Assembly (NCBI GenBank): GCA_027010905.1
Contig: JALVBA010000288.1
Location: 1-19,743, forward strand
Length of the DNA stretch: 19,743 nt
Direction of reading: 5' to 3'
DNA from: Marinilabiliaceae bacterium
Lineage (GTDB): Bacteria > Bacteroidota > Bacteroidia > Bacteroidales > Marinilabiliaceae
Shown: in pieces, positions 8,694-18,547 of the stretch
Numbering within the stretch: the first letter of the stretch is position 1
Layout of the letters: every line of letters starts with the position of its first letter
The notes under the pieces: generated by a model
Told to the model about the DNA's origin: nothing
The model's database searches: none
Seen by the model: the letters and a program-made list of their open reading frames with translations, nothing else
Position numbers and translations under genes: made by a program

Positions 8694-11600
8694 ATGAAAA
8701 TTATGATACATAAATATAGAAGAGAGAGTGAGAAGAGTGCCGGTTTAGTAGCACTAAAGAGGTTGATATTCATGTTGGTACTTTCCGGCGGACTGGTTCT
8801 GCCCGGGGTGATGAACGCACAGGTTCAACTTCCGGCTATCCCGTCGAATACTCAGCTGTCGAACAGTTTTGATTACGATTCGGAGTATATCTATCAGGTC
8901 AACCTAAGCGGTAGCTATCTCGAGGATGGTGCAATTATTGCCTATGTTGATGGTAAAATTCGCGGTGCTCAAACAGCATCGGTGCTTTTTACCCCTACAA
9001 ATACTATGGTGTACAAGGTTCGCCTCTTCAGTAACTCCACTTCGGGCGAGGTAATCACTTTTAAATATTTTGATGTTAACGGTAACAAGGTTTACGATAT
9101 TACGGAGACACAGACTTTTCAGGCTGATAATGTCCCCGATTACAACTCTCCTCAAACACTCAATGCATATTGTGGAGGTGTTGGCAAGGCCGGTACTCTT
9201 GTGCCGGAGGATAGTGCTCAGGATCTTGACAACTCCTTTAATGTTTACTGGGAGCCGGCAGGGAATGCTACTCACTATAGTGTCTTTCTGTGGAAGGATG
9301 GCGATTTTCAGCCTATAACAGCATACCGGAGTAATATTTACGGTACCTCAAGTTACGCAAGTAGTTTAGAGTATGGAGCAACTTATCACTGGTATGTTGA
9401 GTCGCTGAATCAGTGTGGAAGTGATGTTTGTGTAACTCAATCTTTCACAGTAAGAGACCTGCCTGATTTGATTGTAACCTCCTTTACTGCTCCAGACACA
9501 GTAATCTCTTCCAGTCCATTTAATGTTGAATTTACTGTTAAAAATCTGGGGTTGGGTGATACCCGTACAGGCCATTCGTGGTACAATGCTGTTTATGCCT
9601 CTAGCGATAATAGTTTCTCGGGTGATGACAAACTGATTGGAAAGGTAGCTTTTAGCCGTGTGTTGCAGAGTGATAGCTCATACACACAAACAGTGTCTGT
9701 TGCCCTGCCTGCCGAATATGCAGGCGATTACCACCTTTTTGTGAAGGCTGACGTATATAACAATGTTCCTGAATCGGACAACGATAACAACCTCAATCAG
9801 CAGTTGCTGGCAATTGTAGTAAAGACTAAACCTCTACCTGATATTTTGGTTGAAAATATTGCATCAAACCAAACCTCTTATGATCCAGGTGATACAATTA
9901 CTGTAAGCTGGGATGTGAAAAATATTGGTGGTGCTGATGCTATAGGTGGTTGGACTGAGAGGGTATCAATAGTGTCACTCTCAGGAATCAAAGTTAACCT
10001 TGCCGGTAGACCCGACTTCTCTGTTCCACTGGCTCAAAACGCTACCCAAGAAAGAGGTTTTGATTTTGTCATTCCCGAAATACTTAACTTTTCGGGTGAG
10101 GCGTACATTGAGGTTCAGCTCTACCCTTCAACAGGAATAGTTGAGCTCCCGGGCAATGAAGTAAATAATAAGGCAGCTTCAGTAAACCGAATTTCACTAT
10201 CTAATAAATTATACCTGACTATTCCAACAGCTGAGGTTAAAGAGGGCTATTCGGGTGCTGTTCGTTGTTATGTTGCACGAAGTGGTAACACTACAAATGA
10301 GCTTACCGTAAATCTATCTGCATCGGTAGAGGGAGTTATTAACCTTCCGTCGGCAGTAACTATTCCTTCGCGCAGCTCTTCAGGTATGTTTGATATTACA
10401 CCTATCGACAATTCTATACTCGATGGAACACGAAATGTAACTGTCTCAACTTCTGCTGCAGGGTTTAGTCCAATCTCAAAAGATATTGCTGTACTTGATG
10501 ATGAGGTGCCATCTTTATCACTAACACTTGATGCTGACACACTTCAGGAAGGTGATGCTATTAATATAACTATCTCGCGTGATCTTATAATTGCCGGCTC
10601 TACTGTTGTTTATCTGACAACCGACAAGTCTGAGCAATGGACATTCCCGACCACAGTGATCATTCCTGCAAATCAAAATTCCGTACAGGCAGAGGTTGTG
10701 GTTGTGGATAACACACTGCCTGAGCTTTCGCAAACAGCCAAACTGATGATTAGCTCAGCCGGCTTAGTAACTACCGAAAAGTCTGTTGTTATTGCCGATG
10801 ATGATATTCCGGCCATCGAGATGGTTCTTGCTAACGACACTGTTGCCGAGAGTGCCGGGCCGTATGCTACAGAGGGAATTATCAGCCGAAAAGAGCCCGG
10901 AACCTGTTCTGTTCGAATAGATTTCAGGGCAAGTGATCCTAATGCAATATTTTTTCCTGCATCAATAACTCTTGAAGCAGATGAGATGTCGAAAAAGTTT
11001 AATGTAGGAGTTGTTGATAATACTCAGGTTGATGGTTTTAGAGATATCAGTATCTCAGGAGCTATCTACATTGCATCTTGTAGTTGTAGTGCAACAGGTG
11101 AGAGTGGTGGTGTGGTTGTAAAAACTCTTACTATTGTTGATAACGATGGTCCATCGTTTTCTCTTACCGTCGATCGACCTTCACTCAAAGAGGGTTTGGA
11201 CAGTGCAGGTACTCTGTCAATATTCAGAAATACCGATACAACTTCTGCTCTTGAGATAACTCTCTCAACTAACGACACCACAGAACTTGAGCTGCCTGCT
11301 ATTGTTACTATCCCTGCGGGTGAATCAGCTGTTCAGGTTGCCATAAAAACAAAAGATGATAGTCAGGAGGATGGTAACCAGATGGTGACAATGAAGGCCG
11401 AATCAGCAGGTTTTAATCCCGGAGTTGTGTGGGTTTATGTTACTGATGTCAATAAGGCTGACCTCTCAATGACAGATATTGAGCTGGCGAAGGATTCTGT
11501 TGTAGCCGGTGATTACCTGCGTGTTCAATTGCAAGTGATAAACAACGGTTACGGAACGGCAGCTTCAGGAGTTAAGGTTAACTTCTATCTGTCGGAGAAT

Positions 11601-14600
11601 AATATTCTTGACGATAACGATACTCTTATTTTTGTTTCCGAACTGGCCGAACCTGTTCAGATAGGTGCTACTCTACCTTTTGTTGAGATATTGCCAATTC
11701 CAAATTTGACCGGCAAATACAATGTTATTGCTAAAATCAATCCGGAGTTTGAAATCTCAGAACTGGTATATGTAAATAATGATGCTCTATCCTCAATACT
11801 TACAATACTGCCAGAATACAATGGTACAGCACAGCCGGGAATTCATGTGTTAAGTGAGGCTGCTCCTGTCACAATAACAGGTAGTGCAGTAATGGCTGAC
11901 GGAACTCCTGTTCCTAATACTGACCTTGATGTCTATATTATTTTAGATAATGTACGCAGAGTACTGAATGTAACAACAGATGATAACGGTGATTACTCTA
12001 CCGTTTTTGAACCATTTGGTTACGAGACAGGCCACTTTATTGTGGGTTCTTGTTACCCCGGTCAGGATATGAACGACGAACAGGATAGCTTTGATATTCT
12101 TGGTATGGAGCGAACATCTAAAGAGTATTTTATCTGGAATATTAAAAAAGATGTGCCTATTAGCGGAACAATTGAGATACGCAACAGAAGTGATGTTGGA
12201 TTGAATAGTGTCTCTCTTTGGTCGGATAAATTTCCTGATGGATGTAAACTGACAATCGATACTATTGCTAAGCTTGCAGGTGGTGCTACCGCCGAGCTAC
12301 ATTATACTGTAGAGGGGCTTGAATTAAGCACAGGAAGAAATTACATTGAGTTTCCTCTTAAAGCCTCATCTGATGAGGGTGCTTCATTCGAATTTACCGT
12401 ATACTACTACTGTCAGGCTGTTGAGAGCCATCTGGAGAGTAATCCTGCCAGTATCAATACCACAATGACAAAGGGTAAGATACGGTACTACGATGTACAA
12501 ATATTTAATAACGGTGCGGGAGAGACAGGTCCTTTAAATGTTGAACTGCCTGATGTTTCTTTTATGACTCTTGTGACACCGGATTCTATTGCCTCTGTTG
12601 CATCTGGGGATACGGCTGTAATTACACTGATGCTTAATGCCGGTAATGATATCCCTTTAAACTTATCACTTAAAGGTAACTTTGTAGTTCACGTACCTTA
12701 TGGTGACGATTTATCTGTTCCGTATAGTATGGAATCAGTATCGGAAGATAAAGGAAACTTACGTATTGATGTTGTAGATGAATATACCTACTTTACCGAT
12801 AGTGCTCCTCATGTTTCAACAGCACATGTTGTTCTTCGCCATCCTTATACAGGAGTCATTGTGGCAGAAGGCTTTACAGGAGATGATGGAATATTTGAAG
12901 TTGACAGCATAGCTGAAGGTAATTACACCCTTACAGTTGAAGCCGAAAAACATGATGGATACAGAAGTAATATTGTAATAGATCCAGGCAGAACAAACAG
13001 TAAAACTGTTTTTCTCGATTATCAGGCAATAACATATACATGGGATGTAATACCGGTTGATATTGAAGATCATTATCAGGTTGACTTGATAATGGAATTT
13101 GAAACCAATGTTCCTGCACCTGTAGTAGTTATGGAAATGCCAGATGTTATGCCGGAACTCATAGGTGATAAAACTTATACTTTCTTTGTCACTCTAACCA
13201 ATAAAGGACTTATAACAGCCAAAGATGTAGAACTCAATTTCCCTACTGACGATCCTGAATATGAGTGGGTGTTTAATTTCCCAAAGACAGATCTGATTGC
13301 TCAGCAGGCTATTCAGGTGCCGGTTACAATGAGGGTTAGGACAACAGCTCCTCAACCTGAACCGGGAATAGCAGTTAATGATTGGTCAAACCTTAAATCG
13401 TCACAAGATATTAAGTCGAGTGGATCGTGTACCGATTATGCAGTAACTATTTATGGCTTTGAGTGTGGTGCAGATATGCATTGGCATCAGGGCGCAGCCC
13501 TATTTTCATTTTCGGGAAGAGTGTGTACTGGAAGTGGCGGGGGTTACTATGGAGGAGGAGGCTGGAGTGGAGGAGGTCTGGGTGGTGGTAGCGGATCCTC
13601 ATCCGTTGGGAGTTCTACAGGAACTGTAACATCATCAAATGATTGTGACCCATGTCTCAATACTACTCTGTTAACTATTATGGGTTGTGCCGGAGGAGGT
13701 GTTGGTGGAGTCATTGCCTGTGGCTCTTCTATGGCTGATGGTTCTTTTACAATTAGTGACGGTATAGGATGTATTCCGGGGCCTATAGGTTGTATATGGT
13801 CTATAATTGGAACAATTGAGGTGTGTTATAATCAGTATTCCAATGGAGCAGGATCGGCATATCAATTAAAATCAGCATTCTCAAATGTGCAACAGAATGG
13901 TGTCCTTGAAGATAATGTGCCTCCTATTTTACGGCAATATATTACTGACCTAAAACATGCAGAGGCTTATGATTCAATAGCACGGCTATACTATACCGAA
14001 TACTTTGGTGTTATCTATTCTGATTATAGGGAGAGTTTTAGTGATTTTATTGGAAATGTGGATTCTGTAATGTCTAATAAACTCGAGTTTAGTAATGCAG
14101 ATATAATTCGAATCAAAGCTGCCATGGCCGGAACGGATATTTTAGATGGAGAGATTGATGCACATACCACTAGATGGAATAGTACAATGGAGGCATGGGG
14201 TCAGAATATCTTTTCACCTACGGCAGCATACTCTAATATTGTTGACCATGCCTTAATAGATGGGTATCTCGCACAGATGGATGGCGAACGTCAATATGCT
14301 GAGTCAAGAGAGTACTCTTCTGTTTATGAAATGCGTGTGGATGCTTATGCTTTATTGAAGGAGGCTATTGAGGATAAATCATCATCGGTTTGTGCGTCGG
14401 TAAGTATAAAGATATCACAAACGGTGGTTATGACACGAGAGGCATTTGAAGGCACTCTTACTATTTTTAATGGAAATGAGACTGGAAGTATGCAAAATAT
14501 TCAAATGAATATTGAAATAAAAGATGAAGACGGGGTACTTAGTAACGATCTGTTCCAGATAGAAACTAAAGCATTGGATATTCTTACCGGTATTGATGGT

Positions 14601-17600
14601 ACCGGAGTGCTGGGAAGTGAGGAGAAGGGTAGTGCAACTATTCTGTTTATACCTGAAAAAGGTGCTGCACCAACAGTGCCAAAGAGCTACTCTTTTGGAG
14701 GTTCATTCTCATATCTTGATCCCTATACCGGATTAACTGTAACCAAAGACTTAATGCCTGTAACACTTCAGGTAAATCCGTCACCTGATATGTTCCTGCA
14801 CTACTTTATGCAGCGCAATATTCTTGGTGATGATGCTTTAACATTAGATGTTATTGAGCCAATTGTACCGGCTGAACTTGCTGTTATGATTGTAAATAAC
14901 GGCTTCGGGGCTGCTAACAGAGTCAGGATTGAGTCGGCTCAACCTGAAATTATTGATAATGAGAAGGGACTCTCTATCCATTTCGAATTGATTGGTTCAA
15001 ATCTTAATGGTGAAGAACGCCAGTTAGGATTGACAAATATTAATTTCGGGGATATTGCTCCTAAATCGTCTGCTGTTGGTCAATGGTGGTTTACCAGTGA
15101 CTTGCTTGGCCATTTTATTAAGTATGAAACTAATGTTACTCACCTCGACAGTCGTGGTAATCCTGACCTCAGTCTGATTAGTGGAGCTACGCTTCACGAA
15201 CTTATTCGCAGTATCAGGGTTTATGGCGGAACGGATGATGGAATAAATGATTTCCTTGTTAATGAAGTTCAGGATCTGAAAGAGCAACCTGATGCTATTT
15301 ACATGTCGCAGGGTGATGTTGTGCTTGATGTGTTTGGAGTTGATGCTGCTGCCTTTGAAGGGTCAATGAGTACCAATACTTTAAAGGTTGTTACCTCAAA
15401 ACGGGGATGGAACTATCTTGAGCTTCCTGATCCGGGTCATGGTAACTATGAGATTGTCAGCATCACACGAAATTGGGATGGTAAGGTTATTCCGACAGAT
15501 AATGCATGGTTGACTTTTGTTACTCTACCTGACGGAAAAGAACCTGTTTACGAAGATATTTTCCATTTTGTTGATAATATTGAGGAGGTTGGCGACCACG
15601 AATATACGGTTGTATGGAAGTTCTTAACAAACAGAGCTGTAGCAGTTGAATTGATTAGCGGAGTGCCATCTTCGGTAGTTTCTCAACCTGTAACATCTCT
15701 TAATGTGAAGTTTAATAAGCCTATTGATCCTTCATCATTTAGCTATGAGGATATGACTCTGAGATTTCAGGGCGGTGATGACATAATGAGTTCAGCTGTT
15801 GTAATTACTAAGGTTGATAGCGTAAATTACAACCTTGATCTTTCGGCTCTCACTACCGGAAACGGATTTTATAACCTTGTTGTACAGGCAGCAGAGATAT
15901 CTGATCTGAATGGCAATAATGGTGAGGTTGGCAAGCAGGTTACATGGACACAATTTCTCTCTGTTCCTGCCGTGGAAGAGTTCATAGGGATTACACAGGA
16001 TAGTCTGATTACATCTTCATTCGATTATATCATGGTTAAGTTTAACCTTCCTCTGGATGAGAATACCGTAACATCAGACAAATTTATTCTGGAGAGAGAT
16101 GGAGTTGTAATTAGTAACGCTTTAACTATTACAAAAATGGATGTTGAGTCTAAACTGTTCAAACTATCTGGTATGAGTAGCTTGATGACTTCTGATGGTG
16201 AATACTCATTAACAGTTGACCTGTTTAATATTGCAACTCTCGATGGCGAGAAGGGGCTGATACAGCAGTCGGTGTCGTGGAGTATGGATACCACTCCGCC
16301 GGAACTTTCAGGTTTTACTCCCGACAGTGACAGTGGTTTCGATGGTCATCACTTTACAGGATTTGCTATTGAGTTTAGTGAGAAGGTGTTCGGATTGGAT
16401 GTTTCAAATGTTCAGCTGTGGAAAGATGGCATTCAGCAACCTCTCTCTCAGTTGCACTTCGATTATATGGGAAATAATATCTGGTACTTGTCACAGTTCA
16501 GATTGTTGACATATTACGAAGGCAGTTACACTCTTAGAGTTAATATGGCTGATGTGTTTGATGAAGCAGGACTTGCCGGGTCAGGAGTTCAGGAGTATAA
16601 CTGGGGGGTTGATAGAACAGCTCCTTCACAGGTGCAGAACCTGCGTATTTCACCTGACTTAGGTTTCTCAAGTAGCGATAATGTTACTTCCGAAACTTCA
16701 CTACAGGTTGTGATGGATGTGTTGGATGATAATGTTGATGTGGAGGTCTACTACAATGATTTTGGAACTCTTACTCTATTGAACGACACTGCGAGTGTTA
16801 TGTCCGGCGAGCTATCTGTTCCTGTTGATATCACCTATGCAGGTAATATTACACTTGAGGTACATGTTTTAAACAGTGCAGGGAATTACAGTACCTCTCA
16901 GCTCAATATAGTTGTTGACAGAACAGCATTCAATGCTGAGTGGGATGATGTTTCAGGAGGAACTTACGAAGTTCATCCTGCTTCTATTAACCTAACGGTT
17001 ACCAACAGACTTCTGGAATCATCACCTGATGTTAGTTTGCTGAAGTTAGAACACAATGGTATTGAGATTCCATTGGCAGGTAATGTTACAATAAGTCAGG
17101 TTTCAGACACGGTTTACACCGTTTCAGGTTTTGATAACCTTGCTGCTGAAAACGGATATTACACACTAAGTGCCGATCTTACAGGACTGCATAAGTATAA
17201 CAGCGGTTTGGGAGGTACGCATAAAGCTTCTGTAACATGGACAATCGACAGGTCAAATGATGCACCGGTTGCCGAAGCAGGTAATAACTTCTATGTTGAA
17301 GCAGGGCATAAGTATGGCCTTGATGGTTCGGCTTCAACCGATCCGGAAGATGATAATATTACTTATCATTGGTTTGCCCCTGATGGTTTTACTCTGGATG
17401 ATGAATACAGCATGACTCCGTCATTCACAGCTCCGGCTAACCTTGATTCTGCCGAGGTTTATACTTTTGTATTGTTGGTAAGCGATGGAGACCTCACAAG
17501 CACCGATAAGGTAAATGTGTTCTATTCGGTTGCTTCAAATATAGAACTTGAAGTGGCAACCGATAATATCATTCTCTACCCTAATCCTTGTACTACACAG

Positions 17601-17795
17601 TTCACTGTCTATATTGATGAGACCTTTATTGAATCAATTAAGTTAGTTGATATGTCGGGTGCTGTGCTGTTAACCAAGGAGTGGACAGGCGATAATGAGC
17701 AGTCAATAAAAATAGGTACACTACCGAAAGGTGTCTATATTGTACAGATCAAAACAGATGAGAAAACTATAAACCGGAAACTATTGGTTAAATAG
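8694..17795 (+). CDS. Giant secreted CARDB / Calx-beta / PKD mosaic protein with T9SS sorting domain
   Basis: About 3033 residues from ATG 8694; this start lies 13 nt after the gene 2 stop, whereas the reading frame extends upstream only to a TTG inside gene 2. ATG 8703 is an alternative. The signal peptide has a long basic n-region and ends MNA|Q (42/43). Order: a domain shared with gene 2 (about 50-150), FN3-like (155-255), two CARDB domains (256-500; LPD.IV), Calx-beta-like repeats (504-921), a third CARDB (922-1040), Ig or carboxypeptidase-regulatory-like domains (1059-1122, 1369-1450), a Cys/Gly-rich island (1579-1711), a helical segment (1729-1896), a conserved module with QPEIIDNEKGL (2083) and LHELIRSIRV (about 2166), four or five SbsA-Ig-like domains (2322-2855), PKD (2855-2949) and a T9SS tail (ILYPNPC..., KLLVK). 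Probably a very long fibrous surface protein; adhesion or matrix roles are inference. No hydrolase motif was recognised. Confidence 0.9.
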   Translation: MKIMIHKYRRESEKSAGLVALKRLIFMLVLSGGLVLPGVMNAQVQLPAIPSNTQLSNSFDYDSEYIYQVNLSGSYLEDGAIIAYVDGKIRGAQTASVLFTPTNTMVYKVRLFSNSTSGEVITFKYFDVNGNKVYDITETQTFQADNVPDYNSPQTLNAYCGGVGKAGTLVPEDSAQDLDNSFNVYWEPAGNATHYSVFLWKDGDFQPITAYRSNIYGTSSYASSLEYGATYHWYVESLNQCGSDVCVTQSFTVRDLPDLIVTSFTAPDTVISSSPFNVEFTVKNLGLGDTRTGHSWYNAVYASSDNSFSGDDKLIGKVAFSRVLQSDSSYTQTVSVALPAEYAGDYHLFVKADVYNNVPESDNDNNLNQQLLAIVVKTKPLPDILVENIASNQTSYDPGDTITVSWDVKNIGGADAIGGWTERVSIVSLSGIKVNLAGRPDFSVPLAQNATQERGFDFVIPEILNFSGEAYIEVQLYPSTGIVELPGNEVNNKAASVNRISLSNKLYLTIPTAEVKEGYSGAVRCYVARSGNTTNELTVNLSASVEGVINLPSAVTIPSRSSSGMFDITPIDNSILDGTRNVTVSTSAAGFSPISKDIAVLDDEVPSLSLTLDADTLQEGDAINITISRDLIIAGSTVVYLTTDKSEQWTFPTTVIIPANQNSVQAEVVVVDNTLPELSQTAKLMISSAGLVTTEKSVVIADDDIPAIEMVLANDTVAESAGPYATEGIISRKEPGTCSVRIDFRASDPNAIFFPASITLEADEMSKKFNVGVVDNTQVDGFRDISISGAIYIASCSCSATGESGGVVVKTLTIVDNDGPSFSLTVDRPSLKEGLDSAGTLSIFRNTDTTSALEITLSTNDTTELELPAIVTIPAGESAVQVAIKTKDDSQEDGNQMVTMKAESAGFNPGVVWVYVTDVNKADLSMTDIELAKDSVVAGDYLRVQLQVINNGYGTAASGVKVNFYLSENNILDDNDTLIFVSELAEPVQIGATLPFVEILPIPNLTGKYNVIAKINPEFEISELVYVNNDALSSILTILPEYNGTAQPGIHVLSEAAPVTITGSAVMADGTPVPNTDLDVYIILDNVRRVLNVTTDDNGDYSTVFEPFGYETGHFIVGSCYPGQDMNDEQDSFDILGMERTSKEYFIWNIKKDVPISGTIEIRNRSDVGLNSVSLWSDKFPDGCKLTIDTIAKLAGGATAELHYTVEGLELSTGRNYIEFPLKASSDEGASFEFTVYYYCQAVESHLESNPASINTTMTKGKIRYYDVQIFNNGAGETGPLNVELPDVSFMTLVTPDSIASVASGDTAVITLMLNAGNDIPLNLSLKGNFVVHVPYGDDLSVPYSMESVSEDKGNLRIDVVDEYTYFTDSAPHVSTAHVVLRHPYTGVIVAEGFTGDDGIFEVDSIAEGNYTLTVEAEKHDGYRSNIVIDPGRTNSKTVFLDYQAITYTWDVIPVDIEDHYQVDLIMEFETNVPAPVVVMEMPDVMPELIGDKTYTFFVTLTNKGLITAKDVELNFPTDDPEYEWVFNFPKTDLIAQQAIQVPVTMRVRTTAPQPEPGIAVNDWSNLKSSQDIKSSGSCTDYAVTIYGFECGADMHWHQGAALFSFSGRVCTGSGGGYYGGGGWSGGGLGGGSGSSSVGSSTGTVTSSNDCDPCLNTTLLTIMGCAGGGVGGVIACGSSMADGSFTISDGIGCIPGPIGCIWSIIGTIEVCYNQYSNGAGSAYQLKSAFSNVQQNGVLEDNVPPILRQYITDLKHAEAYDSIARLYYTEYFGVIYSDYRESFSDFIGNVDSVMSNKLEFSNADIIRIKAAMAGTDILDGEIDAHTTRWNSTMEAWGQNIFSPTAAYSNIVDHALIDGYLAQMDGERQYAESREYSSVYEMRVDAYALLKEAIEDKSSSVCASVSIKISQTVVMTREAFEGTLTIFNGNETGSMQNIQMNIEIKDEDGVLSNDLFQIETKALDILTGIDGTGVLGSEEKGSATILFIPEKGAAPTVPKSYSFGGSFSYLDPYTGLTVTKDLMPVTLQVNPSPDMFLHYFMQRNILGDDALTLDVIEPIVPAELAVMIVNNGFGAANRVRIESAQPEIIDNEKGLSIHFELIGSNLNGEERQLGLTNINFGDIAPKSSAVGQWWFTSDLLGHFIKYETNVTHLDSRGNPDLSLISGATLHELIRSIRVYGGTDDGINDFLVNEVQDLKEQPDAIYMSQGDVVLDVFGVDAAAFEGSMSTNTLKVVTSKRGWNYLELPDPGHGNYEIVSITRNWDGKVIPTDNAWLTFVTLPDGKEPVYEDIFHFVDNIEEVGDHEYTVVWKFLTNRAVAVELISGVPSSVVSQPVTSLNVKFNKPIDPSSFSYEDMTLRFQGGDDIMSSAVVITKVDSVNYNLDLSALTTGNGFYNLVVQAAEISDLNGNNGEVGKQVTWTQFLSVPAVEEFIGITQDSLITSSFDYIMVKFNLPLDENTVTSDKFILERDGVVISNALTITKMDVESKLFKLSGMSSLMTSDGEYSLTVDLFNIATLDGEKGLIQQSVSWSMDTTPPELSGFTPDSDSGFDGHHFTGFAIEFSEKVFGLDVSNVQLWKDGIQQPLSQLHFDYMGNNIWYLSQFRLLTYYEGSYTLRVNMADVFDEAGLAGSGVQEYNWGVDRTAPSQVQNLRISPDLGFSSSDNVTSETSLQVVMDVLDDNVDVEVYYNDFGTLTLLNDTASVMSGELSVPVDITYAGNITLEVHVLNSAGNYSTSQLNIVVDRTAFNAEWDDVSGGTYEVHPASINLTVTNRLLESSPDVSLLKLEHNGIEIPLAGNVTISQVSDTVYTVSGFDNLAAENGYYTLSADLTGLHKYNSGLGGTHKASVTWTIDRSNDAPVAEAGNNFYVEAGHKYGLDGSASTDPEDDNITYHWFAPDGFTLDDEYSMTPSFTAPANLDSAEVYTFVLLVSDGDLTSTDKVNVFYSVASNIELEVATDNIILYPNPCTTQFTVYIDETFIESIKLVDMSGAVLLTKEWTGDNEQSIKIGTLPKGVYIVQIKTDEKTINRKLLVK
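13428..13826 (+). other. Cys/Gly-rich island within gene 3
   Basis: Residues 1579-1711 of the giant protein hold ten Cys, while most of the rest of these three proteins has few. A glycine-rich linker (about 1613-1638, GGG-W-S-GGG type) divides two Cys clusters. The second cluster is hydrophobic and Gly-rich, with short segments such as GVGGVIACG and GPIGCIWSIIG. Disulphide bonding after export is likely from composition; membrane contact is conceivable but untested. Confidence 0.6.
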
Positions 17796-17817
17796 TTGTT
17801 CGTTCAATCTTTTCTTC

Positions 17818-17850
17818 AAACCCGTTGGATTTTTAAAATCTGACGGGTTT
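17818..17850 (+). terminator. Rho-independent terminator after gene 3
   Basis: Arms AAACCCGT and ACGGGTTT close a stem that continues inward through two G-U wobbles to GATTTT/AAAATC, about 14-16 bp in all, with a small T/A-rich loop. It begins 23 nt after the gene 3 stop and is followed by a T/G-rich tail (GTTGGTTTGGTTATT). It should end the three-gene transcript and separate it from the CRISPR array. The 117 nt between it and the first repeat show no gene or other clear signal. Confidence 0.85.
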
Positions 17851-17971
17851 GTTGGTTTGGTTATTATAAATATATCTGACCCAGGTATTAACGAATTATC
17901 TCTACCTACAGAAAATAATTTTGTTTTCATACCTGAGATTCGACAATACCTCACCTCGTTTTTTTCTGTTT

Positions 17972-17993
17972 CAATTCCAGAGAGGTGCGATTA
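17972..17993. repeat. Left copy of 22-bp direct duplication flanking inserted element
   Basis: This copy corresponds to CRISPR repeat nucleotides 5-26 and directly abuts the left end of the 129-bp element. It is identical to 18123-18144. Confidence 0.8.
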
Positions 17994-18122
17994 TCCCGAT
18001 AAAGAGATTCTTGGCTTTGAGGGAATCGTAATTTACAGGTTTTAATAATGTGTTTCATTAATAGCTATTGTTTAATAAAGAACAACCTTTATTCCTCAAA
18101 GCATAGAAACTCTAAATCGGGA
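17994..18122. mobile_element. 129-bp MITE-like palindromic element in the terminal CRISPR repeat
   Basis: The left arm 17994-18026 and right arm 18091-18122 are imperfect inverted repeats: 27 positions pair over 33, with one 1-nt gap, including TCCCGAT/ATCGGGA at the tips and GCTTTGAGG/CCTCAAAGC inside. The arm tips fall exactly where the two flanking CRISPR repeats depart from consensus. The interior (64 nt) has no coding capacity. Removing the element and one 22-bp flank restores a single complete 30-nt repeat. This fits a non-autonomous transposon with a long target duplication. An unusual array integration, or a hairpin kept as an array terminator, are alternatives. The family is not recognised. 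Confidence 0.65.
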
Positions 18123-18144
18123 CAATTCCAGAGAGGTGCGATTA
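18123..18144. repeat. Right copy of 22-bp direct duplication flanking inserted element
   Basis: Identical to 17972-17993 and abutting the right end of the element. It is followed by ATAG, which completes the normal repeat end. Confidence 0.8.
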
Positions 18145-18547
18145 ATAGTATATTAAATCTTAAAAAATCATCTAATCTAACCGAATTTCAATTCCAGAGA
18201 GGTGCGATTAATAGAGTTCCATGCAGGCTCTCTCGTTCTAAACTCTTTCTGATTTCAATTCCAGAGAGGTGCGATTAATAGTCCCTTAATCTCATCAAGT
18301 ATTGCCTGACGTTCCTCATTTCAATTCCAGAGAGGTGCGATTAATAGCGGAATAAAAGAATTTAGTCCGGTAGAGTTTGATTATAATTTCAATTCCAGAG
18401 AGGTGCGATTAATAGCCATTTACGGAATAATTAATACTGTTTCATTCACGAATTTCAATTCCAGAGAGGTGCGATTAATAGTATGGAGAGTTTAGAGGGG
18501 GAAATAAATGTAAAACAATTTCAATTCCAGAGAGGTGCGATTAATAG

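Noticed and set aside
17857..18045. A 62-codon open frame after the terminator.
   Set aside because: It has no ATG-based start with a ribosome site, runs through the first CRISPR repeat and the inserted element, and shows no recognisable domain.
18053..18064. TTTC directly followed by ATTAATAG inside the 129-bp element, resembling a CRISPR repeat with its middle deleted.
   Set aside because: Only 12 nt match, the distances to the neighbouring repeats (55 and 54 nt) are not spacer-like, and the region is better explained as the interior of the inverted-repeat element.
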